Assembly: GCF_003112555.1 (NCBI RefSeq) | Contig: NZ_BEWB01000013.1 | Coordinates: forward strand, 124,001-188,000 | DNA length: 64,000 nt | Direction of reading: 5' to 3' | Source of the DNA: Streptomyces coelicoflavus | GTDB taxonomy: Bacteria > Actinomycetota > Actinomycetes > Streptomycetales > Streptomycetaceae | Part shown: positions 44,063-53,129 of the stretch, piece by piece | Position numbering within the stretch: position 1 is the first letter of the stretch | Layout: the number at the start of each line of letters is the position of its first letter | Made by a program: the position numbers and the translations under genes | Notes under the pieces: model-generated | Told to the model about the DNA's origin: nothing | The model's input: only the letters and a program-made list of their open reading frames with translations | The model's database searches: none

Positions 44063-44125
44063 GCCGTCCATCGTAGGCGCCCGCTTGTGCACGCTTTCAC
44101 GAGGGTCGGTCCGCGGCATGTGTTC

Positions 44126-44923
44126 CTACTCCCAGCGGAAGAACTTCCCCGCGGCCGCGAGCCCCGCGGCCGCCCACACGGCGAGGATGCCCAGGTCGCC
44201 CCAGGGCATCGCGGCGCCGTGCTGGAGGACGTCGCGGAGTCCGTCCGACAGGGCGGAGATGGGCAGCAGCCCCAGCACGCTCTGCGCCGCGTCCGGGAAC
44301 CTGTCCAGCGGCACGATCACCCCGCCGCCCACGAGGAGCAGCAGGAAGACCAGGTTCGCGGCGGCGAGCGTGGCCTCCGCCTTCAGCGTGCCCGCCATCA
44401 GCAGTCCGAGCCCGGAGAAGGCGGCGGTGCCGAGGACCAGGAGCAGCAGGACGGCGGCCGGGTTGCCGTGCGGCGACCAGCCCAGCGCGAAGGCGATCAC
44501 GGTCAGCAGCACGATCTGGAGCACCTCGGTGACCAGGACCGACGCCGTCTTCGCGGTCATCAGGGCCCAGCGCGGCAGGGGGGAGGCGGCCAGCCGCTTC
44601 AGCACCCCGTACCGGCGCTCGAAACCCGTGGCGATGGCCTGTCCCGTGAACGCCGTCGACATCACGGCGAGCGCGAGGACGCCGGGGGTGAGGAAGTCGA
44701 CCGCCTCGCCGGCTCCGGTGTCGATGATGTCCACGGAGCTGAACAGGACGAGCAGCAGCGTCGGGATGATCACCGTCAGCAGCAGCTGCTCGCCGTTGCG
44801 CAGCAGCATCTTGGTCTCGAGCACGGCCTGCGCCGCGATCATGCGCCCGAGCGGCGCGGCGCCGGGCCTGGGGGCGTACGTACCGGTGGCGCCGGTGCTG
44901 CCCGTGGTCGAGGTCGTGGTCAT
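44126..44923 (-). CDS. ABC-2 type transporter permease
   Basis: Membrane subunit of an export ABC system, 265 residues, DrrB/NodJ type. After a cytoplasmic Thr/Gly-rich start and AQAVLETKMLLRNGEQLLL come six helices including TVIIPTLLLVLFSSV and LVFLLLLVGGGVIVPL, with the ABC-2 motif FERRYGVLKRLAASPL. It is coupled to the ATPase gene by an ATGA overlap. Substrate is unknown. Confidence 0.92.
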   Translation of the reverse strand: MTTTSTTGSTGATGTYAPRPGAAPLGRMIAAQAVLETKMLLRNGEQLLLTVIIPTLLLVLFSSVDIIDTGAGEAVDFLTPGVLALAVMSTAFTGQAIATGFERRYGVLKRLAASPLPRWALMTAKTASVLVTEVLQIVLLTVIAFALGWSPHGNPAAVLLLLVLGTAAFSGLGLLMAGTLKAEATLAAANLVFLLLLVGGGVIVPLDRFPDAAQSVLGLLPISALSDGLRDVLQHGAAMPWGDLGILAVWAAAGLAAAGKFFRWE

Positions 44924-45843
44924 GCGCGCAGCTCCCTGCCCGTCAGCTCCAAGAAGACGTCCTCCAGCGTGTGCCGCTCCACCGAGATGCGGTCCGGCAT
45001 CACCCCGTGCTGGGCGCACCAGGAGGTCACCGTCGCCAGCAGCTGCGGGTCGACCTCGCCGTTCACCCGGTAGGAGCCCGGGGTCAGCTCGGCGGCCGAG
45101 GAGTCCGGGGGCAGCGCCTTGAGCAGGGACGCGACGTCCAGTCCCGGCCGGCCGGTGAACCGCAGGGTGTTCTCGGCGCCGCCCCGGCACAGCTCCTCGG
45201 GGGAGCCCTGGGCGACGACCCGGCCGGCGTCGACGATGGCGACGTCGTCGGCCAGCTGCTCGGCCTCGTCCATGTGGTGCGTGGTGAGGATCACCGTGAC
45301 CCCGTCGCCGCGCAGGTCCCGCACGAGGTCCCAGGTGGCGCGGCGGGCCTGCGGGTCCAGGCCGGCGGTCGGCTCGTCCAGGAACACCAGCTCCGGGCGG
45401 CCCACCACGGCCATCGCGAGGGCGAGCCGCTGCTGCTGCCCGCCCGAGAGCCTGCGGTACGTGGTGCGGCCGCACGAGCCGAGGCCGAGCCGCTCGATCA
45501 GCGCGTCGACGTCCAGCGGGTGGGCGTGCAGCTTCGCCACGTGGCGCAGCATCTCGTCGGCGCGGGCGCCGGAGTAGACGCCGCCGGACTGGAGCATCAC
45601 GCCGATCCGCGGGCGCAGGTCGGCGCCCTGTCCCACCGGATCCAGGCCCAGGACGCGGACCGTCCCGGAGTCCGGCCTGCGGTATCCCTCACAGGTCTCG
45701 ATCGTGGTCGTCTTGCCCGCCCCGTTGGGACCGAGCACGGCGGTCACGCCCGTACGGGCCACCAGGTCGAGGCCGTTCACCGCGGTCTTCGTGCCGTACC
45801 GCTTCACCAGGGCCTGGACCTGGACCACGGGCTCGCTTCGCAT
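44920..45843 (-). CDS. ABC transporter ATP-binding protein (DrrA type)
   Basis: ATPase partner of the ABC-2 permease, 307 residues. Walker A GPNGAGKTTT, Q-loop IGVMLQSGGV, signature LSGGQQQR, Walker B LVFLDEPTAGLD and switch THHMDEAEQL are intact, and the C-terminal domain ends HTLEDVFLELTGREL as in drug-resistance ATPases of Streptomyces. The ATG is at 45843. It is the first gene of the pair. Confidence 0.94.
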   Translation of the reverse strand: MRSEPVVQVQALVKRYGTKTAVNGLDLVARTGVTAVLGPNGAGKTTTIETCEGYRRPDSGTVRVLGLDPVGQGADLRPRIGVMLQSGGVYSGARADEMLRHVAKLHAHPLDVDALIERLGLGSCGRTTYRRLSGGQQQRLALAMAVVGRPELVFLDEPTAGLDPQARRATWDLVRDLRGDGVTVILTTHHMDEAEQLADDVAIVDAGRVVAQGSPEELCRGGAENTLRFTGRPGLDVASLLKALPPDSSAAELTPGSYRVNGEVDPQLLATVTSWCAQHGVMPDRISVERHTLEDVFLELTGRELRA

Positions 45844-45920
45844 GGGTCACGAGTCTAGGGAGACGGACGACCGGCCGGGCGCGGGGGTGTGGAAAACCCT
45901 TCTCGCACCGTGGACGGGTC

Positions 45921-46709
45921 TCACACGCGCGGGCGGTGCAGGGGCAGCCACCGCTCGGCGTAGGCGACCGCGTCCGGCAACGGGAACAGGCGTACGTCGG
46001 CCGCGCCGATCCTGCCGCGCACGACGGGGCGGTCCCGTTCGAAGTCGTGGCCGAGTTCGTCGAAGCGGTCCGAGGTGATCGACACCTCGGTCACCCGCTC
46101 CCAGCCGACCGGCCCCGGGCGCCCCACCACCACCAGGGGTGCGGGGATCCGGTACTCGGCGAGGTGGAAGGCGGTGCACGCGTCGTAGTCCGCCCCGAGC
46201 AGCAGGACCCGGGCGTCCAGCCGTTCCAGCGCGGCCAGCGGGCTGCGCTCGCCCAGCCGGCAGTCGGTCGCGTGGCCGGCGACCACCTCGGCGGCGCGGG
46301 CGCCCAGGGCCGCGAAGGAGGTCTGCGGATGGGCGCTGCGCCGGGCGCCGGGCCAGGTGCGGACGGTCTCCGGGACCACGCCGACGCCGCGCGAGGGCGT
46401 GATCAGCGGGTCGTAGGGAGGTGTCGCCGCGCGGACGGTCTCCCACCACGCCTCGGGCACCGGCGGGCTGGTCCACAGGGCCGGGTCGGAGAGGTCGCCG
46501 GTCTGTGTCGGGACCACCAGGGTGCCGTCCGGGCCGAGTACGTCGAGCAGCGCCCGGACGACCGCGACGGGGCCTCCGCAGACCCAGCCGAGCGAGCTGA
46601 GGGAGGTGTGCGCGAGGAGGGTGTCGCCGGTGCGCACCCCCAGTTCGCGCAGCCCTGCGGCGAGCGTGCCGCGGGTGACGAGTGGGCCGGTCGGAGGGGG
46701 CGTGGGCAT
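45921..46709 (-). CDS. AAC(3)-family N-acetyltransferase
   Basis: Acetyl-CoA-dependent aminoglycoside 3-N-acetyltransferase family protein, 262 residues. Typical motifs are LLAHTSLSSLGWVCGG near the N-terminus, GTLVVPTQTGDLSDP, and RSAHPQTSFAALG in the middle. Many actinomycetes carry chromosomal copies without clear resistance function, and some act in natural-product pathways. The ATG at 46709 has no strong Shine-Dalgarno sequence. The gene is divergent from sufR, sharing its promoter region. Confidence 0.88.
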   Translation of the reverse strand: MPTPPPTGPLVTRGTLAAGLRELGVRTGDTLLAHTSLSSLGWVCGGPVAVVRALLDVLGPDGTLVVPTQTGDLSDPALWTSPPVPEAWWETVRAATPPYDPLITPSRGVGVVPETVRTWPGARRSAHPQTSFAALGARAAEVVAGHATDCRLGERSPLAALERLDARVLLLGADYDACTAFHLAEYRIPAPLVVVGRPGPVGWERVTEVSITSDRFDELGHDFERDRPVVRGRIGAADVRLFPLPDAVAYAERWLPLHRPRV

Positions 46710-46793
46710 GCGGGGGAGTGTTCCGGAAGCCGGTCGCGGACGCCAGCGGATTGCCCGGCGCCTGATCGATCAAAGATCGTTTCCGCAGGTCAC

Positions 46794-46809
46794 CTTAGGT
46801 ATGCCTAAG
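46794..46809. promoter_or_regulatory. Iron-box-like palindrome upstream of sufR
   Basis: CTTAGG-TATG-CCTAAG has perfect 6-bp arms and the TTAGG/CCTAA halves of DtxR/DmdR iron boxes. It is placed 72 bp before the sufR start and about 85 bp before the divergent acetyltransferase. It suggests iron control of the suf operon or its neighbour. Confidence 0.6.
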
Positions 46810-46867
46810 TGACGCAGGGCACCGTCCGATGATCCGGACGCGGCTTGCCCGCCCCGGATGAATTACG

Positions 46868-46881
46868 CAACAATGGCGTTG
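46868..46881. promoter_or_regulatory. SufR operator on the sufR start site
   Basis: CAAC-N6-GTTG exactly, the inverted repeat known for cyanobacterial SufR. It overlaps a possible -10 (AACAAT, 46869-46874) and the presumed leaderless start, so binding would repress the whole suf operon. Confidence 0.65.
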
Positions 46882-47639
46882 TGAAAAACGTCGGTGAGGC
46901 TCCGCAGGAGGAACTCGCGACCGGTGAGCGGTCCACCCGCAACCGGGTCGCGCGCTCCATCCTGGACCACGGGCCCTCGACCGTCGCCGAGCTCGCCGGG
47001 CGTCTGGGCCTGACCCAGGCAGCCGTCCGGCGCCACCTCGACGCCCTGGTCGCCGACGACGTGGTCGAGGCCCGCGAGCAGCGGGTCTACGGCGCGCGCA
47101 CGCGCGGGAGGCCCGCCAAGGTCTTCGCGCTCACCGACTGCGGCCGGGACGCCTTCGACCAGTCGTACGACAAGCTGGCCGCCGACGCCCTGCGCTGGAT
47201 CGCCGAGCGGGAGGGCGGGGAGCAGGCGATCGCCGCCTTCGCCCGCGCCCGCATCGCCGCCCAGTCGGGCGCGTACCGCAAGGCCGTGGAGTCCGTCCCC
47301 GCCGAGAAGCGCGCGGAAGCGCTGGCCAAGGCCCTGAGCAGGGACGGGTACGCTGCTACCGCGCGGAGCGCGCCCCACCCCCAGCAGGGCGAGCAGCTGT
47401 GCCAGCACCACTGCCCGGTCGCCCACGTCGCGGAGCAGTTTCCGCAGCTGTGCGAGGCGGAGACGGAATTTTTCGCCGAGCTGCTCGGTACGCATGTACA
47501 GCGGCTCGCGACCATCGCGCACGGCGACGGCGTCTGCACCACGTTCATTCCGAAGACTTCGCACGCGCCGCCCCCGGCGCGCGCGCCCGAGAACACCGCT
47601 AACGCATCTGCAAGCACGGCCGGGAGGAACCCCGCATGA
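46881..47639 (+). CDS. sufR: SUF operon repressor SufR
   Basis: ArsR/MarR-like winged-helix repressor that senses Fe-S status through its own cluster and controls the suf operon; 252 residues. The HTH is STVAELAGRLGLTQAAVRRHLDAL, and cluster ligands are in CQHHCPVAHVAEQFPQLCE (three Cys). I use the GTG at 46881 (VKNVGEAPQE); a longer frame to 46845 lacks a ribosome site. There is no Shine-Dalgarno sequence, so it is probably leaderless. Its stop overlaps the sufB start (ATGA). Confidence 0.92.
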   Translation: MKNVGEAPQEELATGERSTRNRVARSILDHGPSTVAELAGRLGLTQAAVRRHLDALVADDVVEAREQRVYGARTRGRPAKVFALTDCGRDAFDQSYDKLAADALRWIAEREGGEQAIAAFARARIAAQSGAYRKAVESVPAEKRAEALAKALSRDGYAATARSAPHPQQGEQLCQHHCPVAHVAEQFPQLCEAETEFFAELLGTHVQRLATIAHGDGVCTTFIPKTSHAPPPARAPENTANASASTAGRNPA

Positions 47640-49057
47640 CTCTCCCCACGGAGACTGCTCACCCCGAGCTCGAGGGCCTGGGCAAGTACGAGTACGGCTG
47701 GGCCGACTCCGACACGGCCGGCGCCTCTGCCAAGCGCGGCATCAACGAGGACGTCGTCCGCGACATCTCCGCGAAGAAGAACGAGCCGGAGTGGATGACC
47801 AAGCTCCGCCTCAAGGGCCTGCGCCTCTTCGAGAAGAAGCCCATGCCGAACTGGGGCTCGGACCTGTCGGGGATCGACTTCGACAACATCAAGTACTTCG
47901 TGCGCTCCACGGAGAAGCAGGCGGCGTCCTGGGAGGACCTGCCCGAGGACATCAAGAACACGTACGACAAGCTCGGCATCCCCGAGGCGGAGAAGCAGCG
48001 CCTCGTCGCCGGTGTCGCGGCCCAGTACGAGTCCGAGGTCGTCTACCACCAGATCCGCGAGGACCTGGAGGAGCAGGGCGTCATCTTCCTCGACACCGAC
48101 ACGGCCCTGAAGGAGCACCCGGAGCTCTTCAAGGAGTACTTCGGCACCGTCATCCCCGTCGGTGACAACAAGTTCGCCTCGCTGAACAGCGCCGTGTGGT
48201 CCGGCGGCTCCTTCATCTACGTGCCGAAGGGCGTGCACGTCGAGATCCCGCTCCAGGCCTACTTCCGCATCAACACGGAGAACATGGGCCAGTTCGAGCG
48301 GACCCTGATCATCGTCGACGAGGGTGCCTACGTGCACTACGTCGAGGGCTGCACCGCGCCGATCTACCAGTCGGACTCGCTGCACTCCGCGGTCGTCGAG
48401 ATCATCGTCAAGAAGAACGCCCGCTGCCGCTACACGACCATCCAGAACTGGTCGAACAACGTCTACAACCTGGTCACCAAGCGCGCCGTGGCGTACGAGG
48501 GCGCGACCATGGAGTGGATCGACGGCAACATCGGCTCCAAGGTGACGATGAAGTACCCGGCCGTCTACCTGATGGGCGAGCACGCCAAGGGCGAGACCCT
48601 GTCCATCGCCTTCGCGGGCGAGGGCCAGCACCAGGACGCCGGCTCCAAGATGGTCCACATGGCGCCGAACACCTCCTCCAACATCGTCTCGAAGTCCGTG
48701 GCGCGCGGCGGCGGCCGCACCTCCTACCGCGGTCTCGTCGAGATCGGCGAGGGCGCCCACGGCTCCAAGTCGAACGTGCTGTGCGACGCGCTGCTCGTCG
48801 ACACCATCTCCCGCTCCGACACGTACCCCTACGTGGACGTCCGCGAGGACGACGTGTCCATGGGCCACGAGGCGACCGTCTCCAAGGTCTCCGAGGACCA
48901 GCTCTTCTACCTGATGAGCCGCGGTCTGAGCGAGTTCGAGGCGATGGCGATGATCGTGCGCGGCTTCGTCGAGCCGATCGCCAAGGAGCTGCCCATGGAG
49001 TACGCCCTCGAGCTCAACCGGCTGATCGAGCTGCAGATGGAGGGCGCGGTCGGCTGA
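47636..49057 (+). CDS. sufB: Fe-S cluster assembly protein SufB
   Basis: Scaffold subunit of the SufBCD complex on which new Fe-S clusters form; 473 residues with the parallel beta-helix core (GAYVHYVEGCTAP, SLHSAVVEIIVKKNARCRYTT). Conserved Cys in EGCTAP and in KKNARCRYTTIQNW match the scaffold cysteines of the family. The ATG overlaps sufR; GGGAGGA precedes it by eight bases. It is followed 60 bp later by sufD. Confidence 0.97.
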   Translation: MTLPTETAHPELEGLGKYEYGWADSDTAGASAKRGINEDVVRDISAKKNEPEWMTKLRLKGLRLFEKKPMPNWGSDLSGIDFDNIKYFVRSTEKQAASWEDLPEDIKNTYDKLGIPEAEKQRLVAGVAAQYESEVVYHQIREDLEEQGVIFLDTDTALKEHPELFKEYFGTVIPVGDNKFASLNSAVWSGGSFIYVPKGVHVEIPLQAYFRINTENMGQFERTLIIVDEGAYVHYVEGCTAPIYQSDSLHSAVVEIIVKKNARCRYTTIQNWSNNVYNLVTKRAVAYEGATMEWIDGNIGSKVTMKYPAVYLMGEHAKGETLSIAFAGEGQHQDAGSKMVHMAPNTSSNIVSKSVARGGGRTSYRGLVEIGEGAHGSKSNVLCDALLVDTISRSDTYPYVDVREDDVSMGHEATVSKVSEDQLFYLMSRGLSEFEAMAMIVRGFVEPIAKELPMEYALELNRLIELQMEGAVG

Positions 49058-49117
49058 CCCCGGCCCCCACCGCAGTCACCAGATTCAGGAACGTAGGAAG
49101 AGAGCAGACCGACAGCC

Positions 49118-50302
49118 ATGGCTGAGGCTCAGAACATCCCCGTGGGGTCCACCACCGCGGGCCAGATCGCGGTGGCCGCCGAGTCGACCGTCGCCACGCG
49201 CATGAGCGCGCCCGCGTCCTTCGACGTGGCGGACTTCCCCGTCCCCCACGGCCGCGAGGAGGAGTGGCGGTTCACCCCGCTGGAGCGGCTGCGCGGGCTG
49301 CACGACGGCACCGCCGTCGCCACCGGTGACGGCGTAAAGGTCGACGTCGACGCGCCCGAGGGCGTCGTCGTCGAGACCGTCGGCCGCGACGACGCGCGCA
49401 TCGGCAGGGCCGGCACCCCCGTGGACCGGGTCGCCGCGCAGGCCTACTCGGCGTTCGAGAAGGCCGGTGTGATCACCGTCCCCAAGGAGACGGTCCTCAC
49501 CGAGCCGATCCGCATCGCCGTGCACGGCGAGGGCGGCACCCGCTTCGGCCACCAGGTGATCGAGCTGGGCGCCTTCGCCGAGGCGGTCGTCGTCATCGAC
49601 CACACCGGCGACGCGGTGCTCGCCGCCAACGTCGACTACGTCCTGGGCGACGGCGCCAAGCTGACCGTCGTCTCCGTGCAGGACTGGGACGACAAGGCCG
49701 TCCACGTCGGCCAGCACAACGCGCTGATCGGCCGCGACGCGACCTTCAAGTCCTTCGTCGTCACCTTCGGCGGCGACCTGGTCCGGCTGCACCCGCGCGT
49801 GGCCTACGCGGGCCCCGGCGGCGAGGCCGAGCTGTTCGGCCTGTACTTCACCGACGCCGGCCAGCACCAGGAGCACCGCCTCCTGGTCGACCACAACGTC
49901 CCGCACTGCAAGTCCAACGTCGTCTACAAGGGCGCGCTCCAGGGCGACGACGCGCACGCGGTGTGGATCGGCGACGTGCTCATCGAGGCCGCGGCCGAGG
50001 GCACCGACACCTACGAGATGAACCGCAACCTCGTCCTCACCGATGGCGCGCGGGTCGACTCGGTGCCGAACCTGGAGATCGAGACCGGCGAGATCGTCGG
50101 CGCCGGTCACGCCTCCGCCACCGGCCGCTTCGACGACGAGCAGCTCTTCTACCTGATGGCGCGCGGCATCCCCGAGCTGGACGCCCGCCGCCTGGTGGTC
50201 CACGGCTTCTTCGCCGAGCTGGTCCAGCAGATCGGCGTCGCGGACATCGAGGAGCGCCTGCTCGGCAAGATCGCTCAGGAGCTGGAGGCGTCGGTCGCAT
50301 GA
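49118..50302 (+). CDS. sufD: Fe-S cluster assembly protein SufD
   Basis: SufB paralogue in the SufBCD scaffold complex, 394 residues. The beta-helix core includes LYFTDAGQHQEHRLLVDHNVPHCKSN and YKGALQGDDAHAVWIGDVLIEAAAEGT, and the C-terminus has FDDEQLFYLMARGIPELDARR, shared with SufB. The ATG at 49118 follows GGAAG. It overlaps the Rieske ferredoxin gene by ATGA. Confidence 0.96.
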   Translation: MAEAQNIPVGSTTAGQIAVAAESTVATRMSAPASFDVADFPVPHGREEEWRFTPLERLRGLHDGTAVATGDGVKVDVDAPEGVVVETVGRDDARIGRAGTPVDRVAAQAYSAFEKAGVITVPKETVLTEPIRIAVHGEGGTRFGHQVIELGAFAEAVVVIDHTGDAVLAANVDYVLGDGAKLTVVSVQDWDDKAVHVGQHNALIGRDATFKSFVVTFGGDLVRLHPRVAYAGPGGEAELFGLYFTDAGQHQEHRLLVDHNVPHCKSNVVYKGALQGDDAHAVWIGDVLIEAAAEGTDTYEMNRNLVLTDGARVDSVPNLEIETGEIVGAGHASATGRFDDEQLFYLMARGIPELDARRLVVHGFFAELVQQIGVADIEERLLGKIAQELEASVA

Positions 50303-50616
50303 CCTTCGTACGCGTCTGTGGAGCGGACGAGCTGGAGGAGGACACCCCGAAGCGGGTGGAACTCGACGGCACGCCGATCTCCGTCGTGCGGACCGAGGGC
50401 GAGCTCTTCGCCATCCACGACATCTGCTCGCACGCGAACGTCTCGCTGGCCGAGGGCGAGGTCGACGACTGCCACATCGAGTGCTGGCTGCACGGCTCGC
50501 GCTTCGACCTCCGCTCCGGCAAGCCCGACAGTCTTCCGGCGACGCGCCCCGTCCCCGTTTACCCCGTAAAGATCGAAGGGGACGACGTGCTCGTCTCCCT
50601 CACCCAGGAGTCCTGA
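50299..50616 (+). CDS. Rieske-type ferredoxin in the suf operon
   Basis: Small soluble Rieske protein of 105 residues (non-heme oxygenase ferredoxin type). Ligands are CSHANVSL (C-x-H) and CWLHGSRFD (C-x2-H), the second as CxxH. A copy sits in suf operons of many actinobacteria, where it probably supplies electrons for assembly; that role is inference. It is coupled to sufD by ATGA, and sufC follows after seven bases. Confidence 0.92.
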   Translation: MTFVRVCGADELEEDTPKRVELDGTPISVVRTEGELFAIHDICSHANVSLAEGEVDDCHIECWLHGSRFDLRSGKPDSLPATRPVPVYPVKIEGDDVLVSLTQES

Positions 50617-50623
50617 GGCACCC

Positions 50624-51388
50624 ATGGCAACGCTTGAAATCCGAGACCTGCACGTCACCGTCGAGGCCGACAACGCCACGAAGGAGATCCTCAAGGGCGT
50701 CGACCTCACCGTGAAGCAGGGCGAGACGCACGCCATCATGGGCCCGAACGGCTCCGGCAAGTCGACCCTCGCCTACTCCCTCGCGGGTCACCCCAAGTAC
50801 ACGATCACCGGCGGCACCGTCACCCTCGACGGCGAGGACGTCCTGGAGATGTCCGTCGACGAGCGCGCCCGCGCCGGCCTCTTCCTCGCCATGCAGTACC
50901 CGGTCGAGGTCCCCGGCGTCTCCGTCTCCAACTTCCTGCGCACCTCCGCCACCGCCGTCCGCGGCGAGGCCCCCAAGCTGCGCACCTGGGTGAAGGAGGT
51001 CAAGGAGGCCATGGAGCGCCTCAACATGGACCCCGCCTTCGCCGAGCGCAACGTGAACGAGGGCTTCTCCGGCGGTGAGAAGAAGCGCCACGAGATCCTC
51101 CAGCTCGAGCTGCTCAAGCCGAAGATGGCGATCCTCGACGAGACCGACTCCGGCCTGGACGTCGACGCCCTGCGCGTCGTCTCCGAAGGCGTCAACCGCG
51201 TCCGCGAGACCGGTGAGGTCGGCACGCTGCTGATCACGCACTACACGCGCATCCTGCGCTACATCAAGCCCGATTACGTCCACGTCTTCGCCAACGGCCG
51301 CATCGCCGAGTCCGGCGGCGCCGAGCTGGCCGACAAGCTGGAGGCCGAGGGCTACGAGGCATACACGAAGGGCGGCGCATCCGAGTGA
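50624..51388 (+). CDS. sufC: Fe-S cluster assembly ATPase SufC
   Basis: ABC-type ATPase of the SufBCD complex, 254 residues. Walker A GPNGSGKST, signature FSGGEKKRHE (the SufC variant), Walker B MAILDETDSGLDVDALR and switch ITHYTRILRY are all visible. It follows the Rieske gene by seven bases behind GGAGTCCTGAGG. Its stop overlaps sufS (GTGA). Confidence 0.97.
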   Translation: MATLEIRDLHVTVEADNATKEILKGVDLTVKQGETHAIMGPNGSGKSTLAYSLAGHPKYTITGGTVTLDGEDVLEMSVDERARAGLFLAMQYPVEVPGVSVSNFLRTSATAVRGEAPKLRTWVKEVKEAMERLNMDPAFAERNVNEGFSGGEKKRHEILQLELLKPKMAILDETDSGLDVDALRVVSEGVNRVRETGEVGTLLITHYTRILRYIKPDYVHVFANGRIAESGGAELADKLEAEGYEAYTKGGASE

Positions 51389-52641
51389 CACAGCTGCCGG
51401 GCCTCCTCGACACCGAGGCGATCCGCAAGGACTTCCCCATCCTGGACCGCCAGGTCCACGACGGGCACAAGCTCGTGTACCTGGACAACGCGGCGACCAG
51501 CCAGAAGCCGCGACAGGTGCTGGACGCGCTCAGCGAGTACTACGAGCGCTACAACGCCAACGTCCACCGCGGCGTGCACGTCCTCGCCGAGGAGGCCACG
51601 GCGCTGTACGAGGGCGCGCGTGACAAGGTCGCGGAGTTCGTCAACGCGCCGTCGCGCGACGAGGTGATCTTCACCAAGAACGCCTCGGAGTCCCTCAACC
51701 TGGTCGCGAACATGCTGGGCTGGGCCGACGACCCCTACCGCGTGGACCACGAGACCGAGATCGTCATCACGGAGATGGAGCACCACTCCAACATCGTGCC
51801 GTGGCAGCTGCTCTCGCAGCGCACCGGCGCGAAGCTCCGCTGGTTCGGTCTCACCGACGACGGCCGCCTGGACCTGTCCAACATCGACGAGGTCATCACC
51901 GAGAAGACGAAGATCGTCTCCTTCGTGCTGGTCTCCAACATCCTGGGCACCCAGAACCCGGTCGAGGCGATCGTGCGCCGCGCCCAGGAGGTCGGCGCGC
52001 TCGTGTGCATCGACGCCTCCCAGGCCGCGCCGCACATGCCGCTGGACGTACAGGCCCTCCAGGCCGACTTCGTGGCCTTCACCGGCCACAAGATGTGCGG
52101 CCCGACCGGCATCGGCGTGCTGTGGGGCCGCCAGGAGCTGCTCGAGGACCTCCCGCCGTTCCTCGGCGGCGGCGAGATGATCGAGACCGTCTCGATGCAC
52201 TCCTCCACCTACGCCCCGGCCCCGCACAAGTTCGAGGCGGGCACGCCCCCCATCGCGGGCGCGGTCGGCCTGGGCGCGGCGATCGACTACCTGAACTCCA
52301 TCGGCATGGACAAGATCCTCGCCCACGAGCACGCGCTGACCGAGTACGCGGTCAAGCGTCTGCTGGAGGTTCCGGACCTGCGCATCATCGGCCCCACCAC
52401 GGCCGAGGAGCGCGGCGCGGCGATCTCCTTCACGCTGGGGGACATCCACCCCCACGACGTGGGCCAGGTCCTCGACGAGCAGGGCATCGCGGTCCGGGTC
52501 GGCCACCACTGCGCCCGCCCCGTCTGCCTGCGCTACGGAATTCCTGCGACCACGCGAGCGTCGTTCTATCTGTACTCCACGCCGGCCGAGATTGACGCAC
52601 TGGTCGACGGCCTGGAGCACGTACGGAACTTCTTCGGCTGA
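51385..52641 (+). CDS. sufS: Cysteine desulfurase SufS
   Basis: PLP enzyme that provides persulfide sulfur for cluster assembly; 418 residues, group II. PLP lysine is in AFTGHKMCGPTGIG, and the active Cys is in VRVGHHCARPVCLR; NVHRGVHVLAEEAT marks SufS. The GTG start overlaps the sufC stop. SufU, its sulfur acceptor, follows 17 bp later. Confidence 0.97.
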   Translation: MTQLPGLLDTEAIRKDFPILDRQVHDGHKLVYLDNAATSQKPRQVLDALSEYYERYNANVHRGVHVLAEEATALYEGARDKVAEFVNAPSRDEVIFTKNASESLNLVANMLGWADDPYRVDHETEIVITEMEHHSNIVPWQLLSQRTGAKLRWFGLTDDGRLDLSNIDEVITEKTKIVSFVLVSNILGTQNPVEAIVRRAQEVGALVCIDASQAAPHMPLDVQALQADFVAFTGHKMCGPTGIGVLWGRQELLEDLPPFLGGGEMIETVSMHSSTYAPAPHKFEAGTPPIAGAVGLGAAIDYLNSIGMDKILAHEHALTEYAVKRLLEVPDLRIIGPTTAEERGAAISFTLGDIHPHDVGQVLDEQGIAVRVGHHCARPVCLRYGIPATTRASFYLYSTPAEIDALVDGLEHVRNFFG

Positions 52642-52658
52642 CGGGACGAGCGAAGAGC

Positions 52659-53129
52659 ATGAAGCTGGACTCCATGTACCAGGAAGTCATCCTGGACCAC
52701 TACAAGAACCCGCACGGGCGGGGCTTGCGGGATGGCGACGCCGAGGTCCACCACGTCAACCCCACCTGCGGGGACGAGATCACGCTCCGCGTGAAGTACG
52801 ACGGCACCACGGTCAGCGACGTCAGCTACGAGGGCCAGGGCTGCTCCATCAGCCAGGCGAGCGCCTCCGTGCTGAACGACCTGCTGGTCGGCAAGGACCT
52901 CGCCCAGGCGCAGCGGATCCAGGAGACCTTCCTGGAGCTGATGCAGTCCAAGGGCAGGATCGAGCCCGACGACGCGATGGAGGAGGTCCTGGAGGACGCG
53001 GTCGCGTTCGCCGGGGTCTCGAAGTACCCGGCCCGGGTCAAGTGCGCCCTGCTGAGCTGGATGGCCTGGAAGGACGCGACGGCCCAGGCGCTGGACGGCG
53101 CCGACGCCGAGAAGGAGACGACGGCATGA
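52659..53129 (+). CDS. sufU: SufU zinc-dependent sulfurtransferase
   Basis: Zinc-containing partner that accepts persulfide from SufS; 156 residues. The three Cys of the family are in NPTCGDEI, GQGCSISQAS and ARVKCALL, with the Asp in the first motif, and the GCS-region insertion typical of SufU rather than IscU is present. The ATG at 52659 lacks a strong ribosome site. It overlaps the next gene by ATGA. Confidence 0.95.
   Translation: MKLDSMYQEVILDHYKNPHGRGLRDGDAEVHHVNPTCGDEITLRVKYDGTTVSDVSYEGQGCSISQASASVLNDLLVGKDLAQAQRIQETFLELMQSKGRIEPDDAMEEVLEDAVAFAGVSKYPARVKCALLSWMAWKDATAQALDGADAEKETTA

Noticed and set aside
46767..46779. CGATC-AAA-GATCG as a separate operator between the acetyltransferase gene and sufR
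   Set aside because: Short 5-bp arms of a common tetranucleotide; it may be chance and has no matching regulator.
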